64,000 bases of DNA from Microlunatus kandeliicorticis (GCF_014137855.1 NZ_JACGWT010000005.1:1-64000), one strand, 5' to 3'. Shown: positions 35,173 through 45,962, numbered from the stretch's first letter. Numbers and translations: made by a program. The notes: generated from the sequence alone by a model not told the origin.

Positions 35173-35815
35173 CCCTTCGACAGGCTCAGGGCGCGTTCGG
35201 ACGTCGGCTGAGCCTGTCGAAGCCGCGCACCTGCCCTTCGACAGGCTCAGGGCACGTTCGGACATCGGCTGAGCCTGTCGAAGCCCCCACCTGCCCTTCG
35301 ACAGGCTCAGGGCACCGTTGCGACGTCGGCTGAGCCCGTCGAAGTCCGCCACCTGCCCTTCGACAAGCTCAGGGCACATTCGGCCGCCGGCTGAGCCTGT
35401 CGAAGCCCCAGCCCATCTGCCCTTCGACAAGCTCAGGGCACCGTTGCGACGTCGGCCGAGCCTGTCGAAGCCCCGCACCCGCCCTTCGACAGGCTCAGGG
35501 CACGTTCGGCTGCCGGCTGAGCCTGTCGAAGCCCGCCAACCTGCCCTTCGACGAGCTCAGGGCACGTTCGGCCGCCGGCTGAGCCTGTGGAAGACGCTCA
35601 TCTGCCCATCGACAAGCTCAGGGCACCGTTGCGACGTCGGCTGAGCCTGTCGAAGCCGCCCACCCGCCCTTCGACGAGCTCAGGGCACCGTTGCGACGTC
35701 GGCTGAGCCTGTCGAAGCCGCCCACCCGCCCTTCGACAAGCTCAGGGCACCCTCGGACGCCGGCTGAGCCTGTCGAAGCCCCTTACGCGCCCTTCGACAG
35801 GCTTAGGGCACGGAA
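35173..35815. repeat. Array C: eleven forward and ten reverse copies of the 15-base core, period about 62 bases
   Basis: Forward cores (CCCTTCGACAGGCTCAGGG type) begin near 35173, 35233, 35293, 35357, 35420, 35481, 35543, 35605, 35668, 35729 and 35791. Between them lie reverse cores (GGCTGAGCCTGTCGAAGCC type) near 35208, 35269, 35330, 35391, 35456, 35517, 35579, 35641, 35703 and 35765. Each forward/reverse pair can form a stem of up to 15 base pairs with a loop of about 18-20. Loops come in two families, one with CACGTTCGGC and one with CACCGTTGCGACGTCGG. The layout resembles a REP/BIME element. The array lies between convergent parC and the peptide-binding protein gene. Confidence 0.93.
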
Positions 35816-35859
35816 AGACGAAACGCCCCACCGACCCGGGGAACCGGATCGGCGAGGCG
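35814..35859 (-). terminator. Rho-independent terminator of the peptide importer operon
   Basis: On the minus strand CGCCTCGCCGA (35849-35859) pairs over its full length with TCGGTGGGGCG (35824-35834), including two G-U pairs, and is followed by a T-rich tract (TTTCGTCTTT, 35814-35823). It lies 15 bases after the binding-protein stop. Confidence 0.8.
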
Positions 35860-35874
35860 CTTCGCAGCTGCAGA

Positions 35875-37740
35875 CTAGCCGCTGACCGGCTCGAGCTTGC
35901 CGTTCATCATCCAGAGGATGACGTTGTTGTCGCCGTAGAGCGAGTTCAGCGCGATCGGGTCGCTGGCCGGCGGGAACTCCTTGACCCGCTTGCCGTTGAG
36001 CGCGGGGCAGTTGCCGTAGCGCTCGAACATCGGGAGCAGCGGGAGCAGCTCGTTGAAGACCTGCGCCAGCTTCTCCACGTTCGCCTTGACGGCGTTCTCG
36101 TCCAGACCGCTGCCCGAGGCGGTGATCAGCTTCTGGATGTCGACCTCGCCGAAGCCCGAGGTGTTGGTCTTCAGCTGGAAGTCCATGCCCTTGCCACCCT
36201 GGTTCTGGGTGATCGGGTAGTTGTTCGTCAGGAACGCCTGGACGAAGCTGAAGTACGGGTACGGCTGGGTCGAGTTGCCCCAGCCCTGGATGGCCAGCTC
36301 GAAGTTGCCCTTGGCCACGTCGATCGGCTCCTGGGTGGAGACCACGCCGCGGAGTTCGATCTTGATGCCGAAGTTGGTGAGCTGGTCGGCGATGTCCTTG
36401 GCGCAGGCGCTCCAGTCGGCGTAGTCCGACGGGTACTCCAGCTGGTAGCTGGCCGTCTTGCCGCTCGGGGTCTGCCAGCTCGACCCGTTCTTCTTCCAGC
36501 CGGCCTCGGTCAGCAGCTGCGCGGCCTTGTTCGTGTCGTAGTCGTAGGTGTCGAGCTTGCCCTTGACGTCGGCACTGAGCCAGTTGTCGACCAGGTTGTC
36601 GGAGAACCCGCACATGTACTTGGCCCCGATGCCCGACGGGCCGAGCGAGGCGGTGCCGTTCTGCGCCCGGTTGATCGCGCAGGCGATGCCCTGCCGCGCC
36701 TTCGCGTTGCCGAACTCGCTGAGCTTCGCGAAGTTGAACAGCATGGCCGGGCCGGAGTACGTCGGCGGCTTCATGGTCTGGTAGCCGATCGCCTCGAACT
36801 GCTTGGTCGAGGCCACCGGGAACCCGTAGGTGCCGTAGTCGAGGTCCTTGCTCAGCACCAGCGGGGTGACCGCAGGGGTCTCGCCGTTGTAGAGCAGGAT
36901 CTTGTCGAACTTCACCGTGTTGGCCGCGTAGCCGGTCGAGTTCTTGACCAGGGTCAGCTGGGTGTTGTTGATCGTGCTGTACTCGATCTGGAACGGCCCG
37001 CTGACCACGTACTCCTTGGGCGCGAACTTGACCAGGTCCTGGTTGAGCGACTTGGCCTCGCTGGAGTTGGCGAAGTCGCCGGTGATCTTCTGCGCCTTGT
37101 CGGCGTAGTCACCGTAGACCGAGGTCGGGATGATCGTGCTGCGCAGCAGGTAGCGCTCGACCACCATCGCCGGCTGGTTCATCTTCATGGTGAAGGTGGT
37201 GTCGTCGGGCGCCGACACCTCGCTGATGTAGTCCCACAGCGGCGAGTTGAGGATCCGCTGCACCCAAAAGGTGGTGACGTAGTCCTTGGCGGTCAGTGCC
37301 GAGCCGTCGCTCCACTTGAGCCCGCTCTTGACCTTGACGGTGTAGGTGTTGCTGGCCTTGTCCAGGCTGTAGCTGTCGGCCAGGAACAGCTCCCACGTCC
37401 CCTCCTTCCAGTGGTAGTAGCCGGTCGGCGGGCAGAGCAGGTCGATGTAGATGCCGCCGCCGAGGATGGCGTTCGGGATGCCCACGTAGGGGTTGCCCGC
37501 GACGTTGTAGTTGCCCTGCGGCGACTGCAGGTAGGGCCAGCCGCCGTTGAACTGGGCGGTCCCCCCACCGCCACCGTTGCCACCGTTGCCACCGCTGTTC
37601 GACGGAGCGGCCGGCGAGCAGCCGGCGGCGACCGCGCCGACACCGGCGACGCCGACCGTGGACAGACCCACCAGCTGCAGCAGGCTGCGCCGGGTGATCG
37701 GGGTGGGGGTCGGGACGGGTCCCGGGGTTGGTTCGGTCAC
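35875..37740 (-). CDS. Dipeptide/oligopeptide ABC transporter substrate-binding lipoprotein
   Basis: This 621-residue protein of the SBP_bac_5 group has a twin-arginine-like signal (ITRRSLLQLVGLS) and a lipobox AAGC, so it is a lipid-anchored extracellular protein. A Gly/Asn-rich spacer follows the Cys. The body has the typical YTVKVKSGLKWSDGSALTAKDYVTTF motif. GTG at 37740 overlaps the stop of the small membrane protein gene (GTGA) and has a strong AAGGAGGA ribosome site. It delivers peptides or similar ligands to the two permeases encoded upstream. A Rho-independent terminator follows. Confidence 0.92.
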   Translation of the reverse strand: MTEPTPGPVPTPTPITRRSLLQLVGLSTVGVAGVGAVAAGCSPAAPSNSGGNGGNGGGGGTAQFNGGWPYLQSPQGNYNVAGNPYVGIPNAILGGGIYIDLLCPPTGYYHWKEGTWELFLADSYSLDKASNTYTVKVKSGLKWSDGSALTAKDYVTTFWVQRILNSPLWDYISEVSAPDDTTFTMKMNQPAMVVERYLLRSTIIPTSVYGDYADKAQKITGDFANSSEAKSLNQDLVKFAPKEYVVSGPFQIEYSTINNTQLTLVKNSTGYAANTVKFDKILLYNGETPAVTPLVLSKDLDYGTYGFPVASTKQFEAIGYQTMKPPTYSGPAMLFNFAKLSEFGNAKARQGIACAINRAQNGTASLGPSGIGAKYMCGFSDNLVDNWLSADVKGKLDTYDYDTNKAAQLLTEAGWKKNGSSWQTPSGKTASYQLEYPSDYADWSACAKDIADQLTNFGIKIELRGVVSTQEPIDVAKGNFELAIQGWGNSTQPYPYFSFVQAFLTNNYPITQNQGGKGMDFQLKTNTSGFGEVDIQKLITASGSGLDENAVKANVEKLAQVFNELLPLLPMFERYGNCPALNGKRVKEFPPASDPIALNSLYGDNNVILWMMNGKLEPVSG

Positions 37741-37943
37741 GAATCCTCCTTGCTTCGGGTCGGGCGCACACCGCACCGGACCATGACTATGGCGAGTCCG
37801 ATCAGGACGAGTCCCATCGCCAGGCTGGCGATGGTCAGCACGAACTGGGCCGTGCCGGGACGGACGATCAGGAGACACAGCAGCGACATGCCGGTCAGCA
37901 GGCTGCCGCCGGTCATCGCGGTCTTGCCGAGGGCGACGATCAC
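37737..37943 (-). CDS. Small two-helix membrane protein inside the peptide importer operon
   Basis: This 68-residue protein has two hydrophobic helices (about 10-30 and 34-56) and a short basic tail (RCGVRPTRSKEDS). The GTG start at 37943 overlaps the ATPase stop, and its TGA overlaps the GTG of the binding-protein gene. It is therefore translationally coupled on both sides. I do not recognise it. Its place suggests a small subunit or chaperone of the importer. The tight 4-base overlaps on both sides argue that it is real. Confidence 0.7.
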   Translation of the reverse strand: MIVALGKTAMTGGSLLTGMSLLCLLIVRPGTAQFVLTIASLAMGLVLIGLAIVMVRCGVRPTRSKEDS

Positions 37944-39010
37944 GAGGTGCTCGTGGCCCCGGCCGGTTCGGGCGGGCGGATCCGGTCACCCGGGTGCCCG
38001 TCCTCGCGTTGGACGACGTGGCAGGAGACGCTGCGCCGGGCCACCGGCGCCAGCGCGGGCTCCTTCACGTCGCAGAGCCCGTCCTCGGCGATCGGGCACC
38101 GGGGGTGGAAGCTGCAGCCGCTCGGCAGGTTGGCCAGGCTCGGGATCTCCGCGCTCTTCAACCCCCCGCCCTCGAGCTTGCGGGCCGCCGCGTCGGGGTC
38201 GGGCTCGGGGACGGCGTCCAACAGCGCCCGGGTGTAGGGGTGCTGCGGGTTGTTGATCACCTCGGGGGTCGGGCCGTACTCGACCACCTTGCCCAGGTAC
38301 ATCACCGCGGTCCGGCCCTGCCAGCCGAAGTACTTGGCGATGGCCAGGTCGTGGGTGATGAACAGGAAGCCGACGCCGAGGTCGTCGCGCAGCGAGCCCA
38401 GCATGTTGAGCATGGCCACCCGGATCGACACGTCGAGCATCGAGGTCGACTCGTCGGCGATGATCAGCTTGGGGTCCAGCGACAGCGCCCGCGCCACCGC
38501 GACCCGCTGCCGCTGGCCGCCGGAGAGCTGGTGCGGGAACTTCGACAGGTAGTTCTCCGGCGGGGTGAGGTTGACCCGGCGGAGCAGCTGGGTGGCCTGC
38601 TCCCAGGCCTCCTTGCCGTTCTTGGCCAGCCCGTGCTTGCGCAGCGGCGCGGTCAGCGTCGCCTCGACGGTGCGGATCGGGTTGAGCGAGGCGTACGGGT
38701 CCTGGTGGACGTACTGGACGGCGGTCCGGAAGTTCCCGAACCCCGCCTTGTCGAGGCTCCAGATGTCCTGGCCGTCGTAGGAGATCGTCCCGGCGGTCGG
38801 CTTGGACAACCCGGCCGCCATCCGGGCGGTGGTGGTCTTGCCGCAGCCGGACTCCCCCACCAGGCAGAGCACCTCGCCGGCGTTGACGGTCAGGTTCACC
38901 CCGTCGACGGCGGGCAGCGTGGCGTGCTTGGTGGTGAAGATCTTCGAGACGTCGCTGATCTCCATCAGCGCGTGCGAGCTCTTCGCGTCGTGCTCGGTGT
39001 GCTCAAACAT
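37940..39010 (-). CDS. Peptide ABC transporter ATP-binding protein (DppF/OppF-type)
   Basis: This 356-residue ATPase has Walker A GESGCGKTTTAR, signature LSGGQRQRVAVARALS and Walker B LIIADESTSMLD. The C-terminal oligopeptide-transporter region contains HPYTRALLDAVPEPDP and four Cys positions in CSFHPRCPIAEDGLC...SCHVV that in related transporters form a metal or iron-sulfur site. It overlaps the previous ATPase gene by 8 bases. ATG at 39010 is used; the GTGA overlap at its end couples the small membrane protein gene. Confidence 0.93.
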   Translation of the reverse strand: MFEHTEHDAKSSHALMEISDVSKIFTTKHATLPAVDGVNLTVNAGEVLCLVGESGCGKTTTARMAAGLSKPTAGTISYDGQDIWSLDKAGFGNFRTAVQYVHQDPYASLNPIRTVEATLTAPLRKHGLAKNGKEAWEQATQLLRRVNLTPPENYLSKFPHQLSGGQRQRVAVARALSLDPKLIIADESTSMLDVSIRVAMLNMLGSLRDDLGVGFLFITHDLAIAKYFGWQGRTAVMYLGKVVEYGPTPEVINNPQHPYTRALLDAVPEPDPDAAARKLEGGGLKSAEIPSLANLPSGCSFHPRCPIAEDGLCDVKEPALAPVARRSVSCHVVQREDGHPGDRIRPPEPAGATSTS

Positions 39011-40091
39011 CGGCGCCCACCACCTCCCGGCTGCTGTGCACGTCCTGCCAGCGCAGGCAGGCCGCGGTGTGGCTGAGACCCAGCGGCCGCTCCTCGATCA
39101 GGTCGAGCGGCGGGTCGGTGGTCGCGCAGGCGTCGACCGCGTACTGGCAGCGGTCCCGGAACGCGCACCCGGTGGGCAGCTTGGCCAGCGAGGGCGGCGA
39201 ACCGGGGATCGAGGCCAGCGTCGGCAGCTCGCCGCGGACCGGCGGCACCGCGTTGATCAGACCCGCGGTGTACGGGTGGTGCGCGTCGTTGAAGATGTCG
39301 CGGACGCTCCCGGTCTCGATGATCCGGCCGGCGTACATGGTGGCGACCCGGTCGGCCAGCTCGGCGGCCAGCGACAGGTCGTGGGTGATGAAGATCATCG
39401 CGAACCCGCGCTCGGCGCGGAGCTCGGCCAGCACGTCGACGATCGCCCGCTGGGTGAGGATGTCCAGCGCGGTGGTCGGCTCGTCCAGCACCAGCAGCCG
39501 CGGGTCGAGCAGCAGCGCCATGGCGATCAGGATGCGCTGCCGCATGCCGCCGGACAGCTCGTGCGGGTAGCTGTCGAGCACCCGCTTGGGCTCCAGCCGG
39601 ACGCCGCGGAGCATCTCGCTGCTCCGGTCGGTGATCTCCTGCTGGCTCGGCTTGCGCCCGTCGGCGTGCGCCTTGATGGTGTCCCCCATCTGCTCGCCGA
39701 TCTTGAGCACCGGGTTGAAGGCGTTCATCGCCCCCTGGAACACCATCGCGCCCTCCTCCCAGCGCCAGCGCCGCAGCGCCTGCCGGTTGAGCTTGAGGAC
39801 GTCGACGTGCTTGCCCTGGCCGTCGGTGTAGTCGATCGACCCGCTGGGCACGCTGCCCAGCCGCGGCAGCAGCCGCAGCAGACCGAGCCCGAGGGTGGTC
39901 TTGCCGCACCCGGACTCGCCGACCAGGGCCAGCGACTGGTTCGGGTAGAGGTCGAAGCTGACCCCGCGGACCGCGTCCACGTGGCCCTTGTTGCTGGTGC
40001 GGTAGCGCACCACCAGGTCGCGGACCGAGAGGATCGGCGTCTCGGACGCCGGGCTCGACGCGTGCGTCGTCGACATCGCCGGGGCCGCCAT
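39003..40091 (-). CDS. Peptide ABC transporter ATP-binding protein (DppD/OppD-type)
   Basis: This 362-residue ATPase has Walker A GESGCGKTTLGLGLL, signature LSGGMRQRILIAMALL and Walker B LLVLDEPTTALD. It has a C-terminal Cys-rich region CAFRDRCQYAVDAC...HTAACLRW typical of OppD/DppD. It pairs with the next ATPase in one heterodimer. ATG at 40091 overlaps the TGA of the permease gene (ATGA). A short Ser/Ala-rich N-terminal tail precedes ILSVRDLVVRY. Confidence 0.93.
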   Translation of the reverse strand: MAAPAMSTTHASSPASETPILSVRDLVVRYRTSNKGHVDAVRGVSFDLYPNQSLALVGESGCGKTTLGLGLLRLLPRLGSVPSGSIDYTDGQGKHVDVLKLNRQALRRWRWEEGAMVFQGAMNAFNPVLKIGEQMGDTIKAHADGRKPSQQEITDRSSEMLRGVRLEPKRVLDSYPHELSGGMRQRILIAMALLLDPRLLVLDEPTTALDILTQRAIVDVLAELRAERGFAMIFITHDLSLAAELADRVATMYAGRIIETGSVRDIFNDAHHPYTAGLINAVPPVRGELPTLASIPGSPPSLAKLPTGCAFRDRCQYAVDACATTDPPLDLIEERPLGLSHTAACLRWQDVHSSREVVGADV

Positions 40092-41005
40092 CAGCTGTCC
40101 CGCAGACGGGGGTTGATGATCTCCTCGAGCGAGCGGCTGAGCATGATCAGGCCGAGGTTGAGCAGCACGATCATCGCCACGGGGGCGAGGATGTAGAGCA
40201 CCGCGAGCGGGTTGAACATGGCGCCGGACGTCCAGGCGTCGTTGATCATGATCCCCCAGTTGCTGCCCGACATCGGGGCCAGGCCGAGCAGGTAGAGACC
40301 GGCCAGCGCGTAGATCGCGTTGGTCACGGCGATGATGAAGTTGATCAGGATGTAGCTGGCCATGTTCGGCACGATCTCGACGAACACGATCCGCCAGGTG
40401 CCGAGGTTGAGCAGCCGGGCCGCCTCGACGAACTCGCGCTCCTTGAGCGAGAGCACCTGGGCCCGGATCGAGCGCATCAGCACCGGCCAGGTCAGGAAGC
40501 CGAGCAGCGCGGCCAGCGCGACCGGGGAGTCCAGCTGGAAGAACGCGCCCATGACCGCGAGCAGGACGATCTGCGGCACCGTCATGACGATGTCGGTGAT
40601 CTGCAGCATGATCGCGTCGAACCGGCCGCGGAAGTAGGCGGCCAGCGCGCCGATGGCCACCGCGATCACCGTGGTGAGGGCGGCGGCACCGAAGCCGACG
40701 AAGATCACCACCTGGCCACCGCGGACGATCAGCTTGAGCACGTCCTGGCCGCTGCCGTTGGTGCCCAGCCAGTGGGCGCCGCTCGGGCCGTTCCAGGCCA
40801 GGTTGACGTCGGAGACCGGCGGCGAGACGACCAGCGGGCCGAGCACCGACATCCCGACGATCAGCACCACCAGGATCAGTCCGGCGAACCCGGACGGGCT
40901 GCGGGTGAGCTGGGCGAAGACGCCCTGCCCGCGGCTGCGGGCGGCGCCCGCGTCGGCCGGGGCTCCCGGCACGGTGCCGCCCAGGGCGGCGATCGCGTCG
41001 GCCAT
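40091..41005 (-). CDS. Peptide ABC transporter permease (DppC/OppC-type)
   Basis: This 304-residue permease has an N-terminal OppC-type helix and the inner-membrane component domain. The EAA loop is visible in REFVEAARLLNLGTWRIVFVEIVPNM. About six membrane helices are predicted. The N-terminal 30 residues are Ala/Gly-rich. The ATG overlaps the TGA of the DppB-type gene (ATGA). It forms the channel with that protein. Confidence 0.92.
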   Translation of the reverse strand: MADAIAALGGTVPGAPADAGAARSRGQGVFAQLTRSPSGFAGLILVVLIVGMSVLGPLVVSPPVSDVNLAWNGPSGAHWLGTNGSGQDVLKLIVRGGQVVIFVGFGAAALTTVIAVAIGALAAYFRGRFDAIMLQITDIVMTVPQIVLLAVMGAFFQLDSPVALAALLGFLTWPVLMRSIRAQVLSLKEREFVEAARLLNLGTWRIVFVEIVPNMASYILINFIIAVTNAIYALAGLYLLGLAPMSGSNWGIMINDAWTSGAMFNPLAVLYILAPVAMIVLLNLGLIMLSRSLEEIINPRLRDS

Positions 41006-42096
41006 CAGGCCTCCCCCTCCCCGACCCGGATCCTCGGGTCGAGCACGCTGTAGATCAGGTCGGCGATCAGGTTGGCGAAGACCACCGAGGCGGTGAGGAT
41101 CAGCAGGATCCCCTGCAGCACGGTGTAGTCGCGGGTCTGCAGCGCCGCGTAGAGCGAGGCGCCGATGCCGGTGTACTGGAAGGTCTGCTCGACGAAGATC
41201 GCCCCGCCGACCACGAACCCGGCCTGGGTGGCGATCTGGGCGACCAGCGGCAGCACCGCGTTGCGCCCGACGTAGGCGCCGCGGATCCGGTTGTCCCCGA
41301 GCCCGCGGGCCCGGGCCACCATCACGTAGTCCTCCTCGAGCACCTGGGTGGTCGAGGACTTCATCACCAGCGCCCAGGTGCCGGCCGTGGTCAGCACGTA
41401 GGTGAGGATCGGCATCTGCGCGTGGTACATCACGTCGGAGAAGAAGCTCAGGCTGAAGCTCGGCTCCACCCCCGAGGTGATCGTGCCGCGGGCCGCGCCC
41501 ACGTCGTAGATCCCCAGCTCGGCGCCGAGGATCACCACGATCATGATCGCCATGATGTAGTTCGGGATCGCGTGCAGGATGCTGCCGACCGCGGTCACGC
41601 CGTGGTCGATCACGCCGCCGCGGCGGTAGGCCATCACCATCCCGAGCAGCAGGCCGACGACGATCGAGATGATCATGCCGATGCCGACGCTGAACAGGGT
41701 CCAGGGCAGGTAGCGGCCGATCACGTCGATGACCGGCACCCCGCGGGTGGCGATCGAGATCCCGAGGTCCCCGTGCAACAGACCCAGCAGGTACTGCAGG
41801 TACTGGACGATCAGCGGGGTGGTCGGGTCGAAGCTGAAGTAGGAGCGGGCGGAAGCCGCCGCGTCCTCGTAGGAGACGCCGTACTGGGCGATCTGGCTGT
41901 TGATGTAGACCTGGACCGGGTTGCCCGGGAGCAGCCGGACCAGGAAGAACACCGCCGTCGCGACCACCCAGATCACGAAGATCGCCCGGAGCACGCGTCG
42001 CAGCGCGTAGTTGCGCCAGACCTTGACCAACGCCTTGCCGACACCGTTCGTCGCCGGCGCGCGGACCCCGGAAACCTCCGGATTTGCTACCGCCAT
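41005..42096 (-). CDS. Peptide ABC transporter permease (DppB/OppB-type)
   Basis: This 363-residue permease has an N-terminal helix after a charged region (KVWRNYALRRVLRAIFVIWVVATAVFFLVRLLPGNPV), a large periplasmic-side loop, and the EAA loop in EEDYVMVARARGLGDNRIRGAYVGRNAVLP. ATG at 42096 was chosen because GAGGAGGGTG precedes it directly; the frame is open upstream but lacks a ribosome site. It is the first gene of the six-gene importer operon. Confidence 0.92.
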   Translation of the reverse strand: MAVANPEVSGVRAPATNGVGKALVKVWRNYALRRVLRAIFVIWVVATAVFFLVRLLPGNPVQVYINSQIAQYGVSYEDAAASARSYFSFDPTTPLIVQYLQYLLGLLHGDLGISIATRGVPVIDVIGRYLPWTLFSVGIGMIISIVVGLLLGMVMAYRRGGVIDHGVTAVGSILHAIPNYIMAIMIVVILGAELGIYDVGAARGTITSGVEPSFSLSFFSDVMYHAQMPILTYVLTTAGTWALVMKSSTTQVLEEDYVMVARARGLGDNRIRGAYVGRNAVLPLVAQIATQAGFVVGGAIFVEQTFQYTGIGASLYAALQTRDYTVLQGILLILTASVVFANLIADLIYSVLDPRIRVGEGEA

Positions 42097-42135
42097 CACC
42101 CTCCTCGGGTTGGATCCTCGAGCCGAAGTGGTCGG

Positions 42136-42141
42136 AGCGTA
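42136..42141 (-). promoter_or_regulatory. Candidate -10 box (TACGCT) of the peptide importer operon
   Basis: TACGCT on the minus strand lies 40 bases before the ATG at 42096. A TTGAAG at 42165-42170 is too far (23 bases) to be a standard -35 box, so the assignment is tentative. The region 42097-42312 has no other feature. Confidence 0.3.
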
Positions 42142-42312
42142 CAACGCCAAATTGGTCTAGGTCACTTCAAACGCGTTACCGATATCGAACAGATGCCTGT
42201 GGGTCTCGATCGGCTCACAACAAGGCGTGTCGGCACCCCGGCCGCTCCGTGATCGGGCAAGCTACCGCGCCGCCCGCGCTCCCGCAGGCGGTTGCAGAGA
42301 TCGGACCTGCGC

Positions 42313-43065
42313 TCAGACGTGCAGCGCGGCGAGGATGTCGTCGACGGTCCGCGGACTGCCCGCGACGTGCCAGCGCTGGCCGCGGTGCTCGACCACCTCG
42401 GCCCGCCCGCCGGCGGCCCGCACCAGTGCGGCACCCGGCAGCCAGTCCCACGGCAGGGCGTTGGCCTGGAGGAACGCGCCGAGCCGACCGCCGGCCACGC
42501 TGGCCAGCTCGACCGAGCCCGAGCCGAGCACCCGGACGGTCGCCGCACCGGCGATCACCGACAGCACCGGCAGCCGCCGGTCGTCGTCGAGCCGGGTGGG
42601 GTGCAGATAGCTGGCCAGCGACACCTCGGCCAGCGGCCGGTCGACGAGCGGAGCCACCGGCTCGCCGTCCAGCGTGGTCGGGTCGTCCTCGCCGCCGAGC
42701 CACAGCTCGCCGGTCGAGGGCTGGTAGACCGCGCCCAGCAGCGGGGTGTCACCCCGGGCCAGCGCGACCGCGGAGCACCAGATCGGCAGCCCGGAGACGA
42801 AGTTGTAGGTGCCGTCCACGGGGTCGACGAACCAGGTCCGGTCCCCCGCGCGCCGGGCGCCCTCCTCGCCGACCAGCCCGTCGTCGGGACGCTCGGTCCC
42901 GAGCCGGCGGGTGACCAGCTCCTCGGCCGCCCGGTCCGCGTCGGTGACCACGTCGGAGACCGAGGTCTTCCGGTCGGTGCGGACGCCCTGCGCCCGCATC
43001 CGGGCGGCCAGCTCGCCGGCCTCGCGGACCAGCGAGCCCGCCAGCTCCAGGTCGGATGACGTCAC
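42313..43065 (-). CDS. Inositol-monophosphatase-family enzyme (histidinol-phosphatase HisN-like)
   Basis: This 250-residue Mg-dependent phosphatase has metal-binding motifs GEEGARR, WFVDPVDGTYNF and PWDWLPGAALVRAAGG, which fit the inositol monophosphatase fold. The N-terminus includes VVTDADRAAEELV. Members with DPVDGTYNF are often HisN-type histidinol phosphatases in actinobacteria, but inositol phosphates or 3'-phosphoadenosine phosphate are also possible substrates. GTG at 43065 has TAGGGT 6 bases upstream. It is downstream of nothing in the same direction and reads toward the importer promoter. Confidence 0.83.
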   Translation of the reverse strand: MTSSDLELAGSLVREAGELAARMRAQGVRTDRKTSVSDVVTDADRAAEELVTRRLGTERPDDGLVGEEGARRAGDRTWFVDPVDGTYNFVSGLPIWCSAVALARGDTPLLGAVYQPSTGELWLGGEDDPTTLDGEPVAPLVDRPLAEVSLASYLHPTRLDDDRRLPVLSVIAGAATVRVLGSGSVELASVAGGRLGAFLQANALPWDWLPGAALVRAAGGRAEVVEHRGQRWHVAGSPRTVDDILAALHV

Positions 43066-43071
43066 GGCGGC

Positions 43072-43077
43072 ACCCTA
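43072..43077 (-). promoter_or_regulatory. -10 box (TAGGGT) of the inositol-monophosphatase-family gene
   Basis: TAGGGT on the minus strand ends 6 bases before the GTG at 43065, a leaderless arrangement. Confidence 0.6.
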
Positions 43078-43097
43078 GCCGCCGCGACCGGGGCGGC

Positions 43098-43136
43098 GGG
43101 GCGGACCGTCGGGGCGGACCGTCGGGGCGGACCGGC
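43098..43136. repeat. Three tandem copies of a 13-base GC repeat
   Basis: GGGGCGGACCGTC occurs twice and GGGGCGGACCGGC once, head to tail, followed by a partial copy. The repeat lies between the divergent phosphatase and flavin reductase genes. It may be a product of slippage, and no binding protein can be named. Confidence 0.7.
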
Positions 43137-43172
43137 GGGGCGGGGCCTTGTCCGCCGTGGTCTGCTGTGGCC

Positions 43173-43787
43173 GTGGGTGATCACTTCTACCGTCCGGCCG
43201 AGGGCCACCGTCTCGCGCACGACCCGTTCAACGCGATCGTCGCGCCGCGTCCGATCGGCTGGATCGCGACCCGGTCCGCCGACGGCGTCCGCAACCTGGC
43301 GCCGTACAGCTTCTTCAACGCCTTCAACTACACCCCGCCGATCGTGGGGTTCTCTTCGAACGGCTACAAGAACTCGGTGGCCAACGCCGAGGCGACCGGG
43401 GTGTTCACCTGGAACCTGGTGAGCCTCGAGCAGGCCGAGGCGATGAACGCCACCTCGGCCGCGGTCGACCCGGACGTCGACGAGTTCGCTCTGGCCGGGC
43501 TCGAGCCGGTGCCCGGCACCGAGGTCGCCGCCGACAGGGTGGCCGGCGCGCCGGTCAGCTTCGAGTGCCGGCTGAGCCAGGTGATCCGGCTGACCGCCGC
43601 CGACGGCACCCCGACCGAGAGCTGGCTGACGCTCGGCGAGGTGGTCGGCGTGCACATCGACGAGCGCTACCTGAGCGACGGGGTCTACCAGACCACCGAG
43701 CCGACGCCGGTGGTCCGGGGCGGCGGGCCGAGCGCCTACTACGCGATCCACGAGCAGAACCGGTTCGACCTCGACCGCCCGGCCTGA
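43173..43787 (+). CDS. Flavin reductase-like FMN-binding protein
   Basis: This 204-residue protein matches the flavin reductase-like family (PF01613), with DPFNAIVAPRPIGWIATRSADG and NLAPYSFFNAFNYTPPIVGFSSNG in the N-terminal half, where FMN binds. These proteins bind FMN and pass electrons to a partner oxidase or act on unknown substrates. GTG at 43173 gives VGDHFYRPAEGH; GTG at 43167 is possible. The gene lacks the leaderless -10 box seen in many neighbours. It converges on parE with a gap of 45 bases. Confidence 0.82.
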   Translation: MGDHFYRPAEGHRLAHDPFNAIVAPRPIGWIATRSADGVRNLAPYSFFNAFNYTPPIVGFSSNGYKNSVANAEATGVFTWNLVSLEQAEAMNATSAAVDPDVDEFALAGLEPVPGTEVAADRVAGAPVSFECRLSQVIRLTAADGTPTESWLTLGEVVGVHIDERYLSDGVYQTTEPTPVVRGGGPSAYYAIHEQNRFDLDRPA

Positions 43788-43832
43788 TCGCCGGCGCCGT
43801 CGACGTCCGGAGCGCGCAGGTGCCGGGAGCGC

Positions 43833-45950
<2,118 letters not shown>

Positions 45951-45956
45951 GCCGCG

Positions 45957-45962
45957 AGGTTA
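45957..45962 (-). promoter_or_regulatory. -10 box (TAACCT) of parE
   Basis: TAACCT on the minus strand ends 6 bases before the GTG at 45950, a leaderless arrangement that favours this start. Confidence 0.55.

Noticed and set aside
35173-35815. CRISPR array
   Set aside because: Copies alternate in orientation, the spacing of 60-64 bases contains recurring loop families rather than unique spacers, and no cas genes are near.
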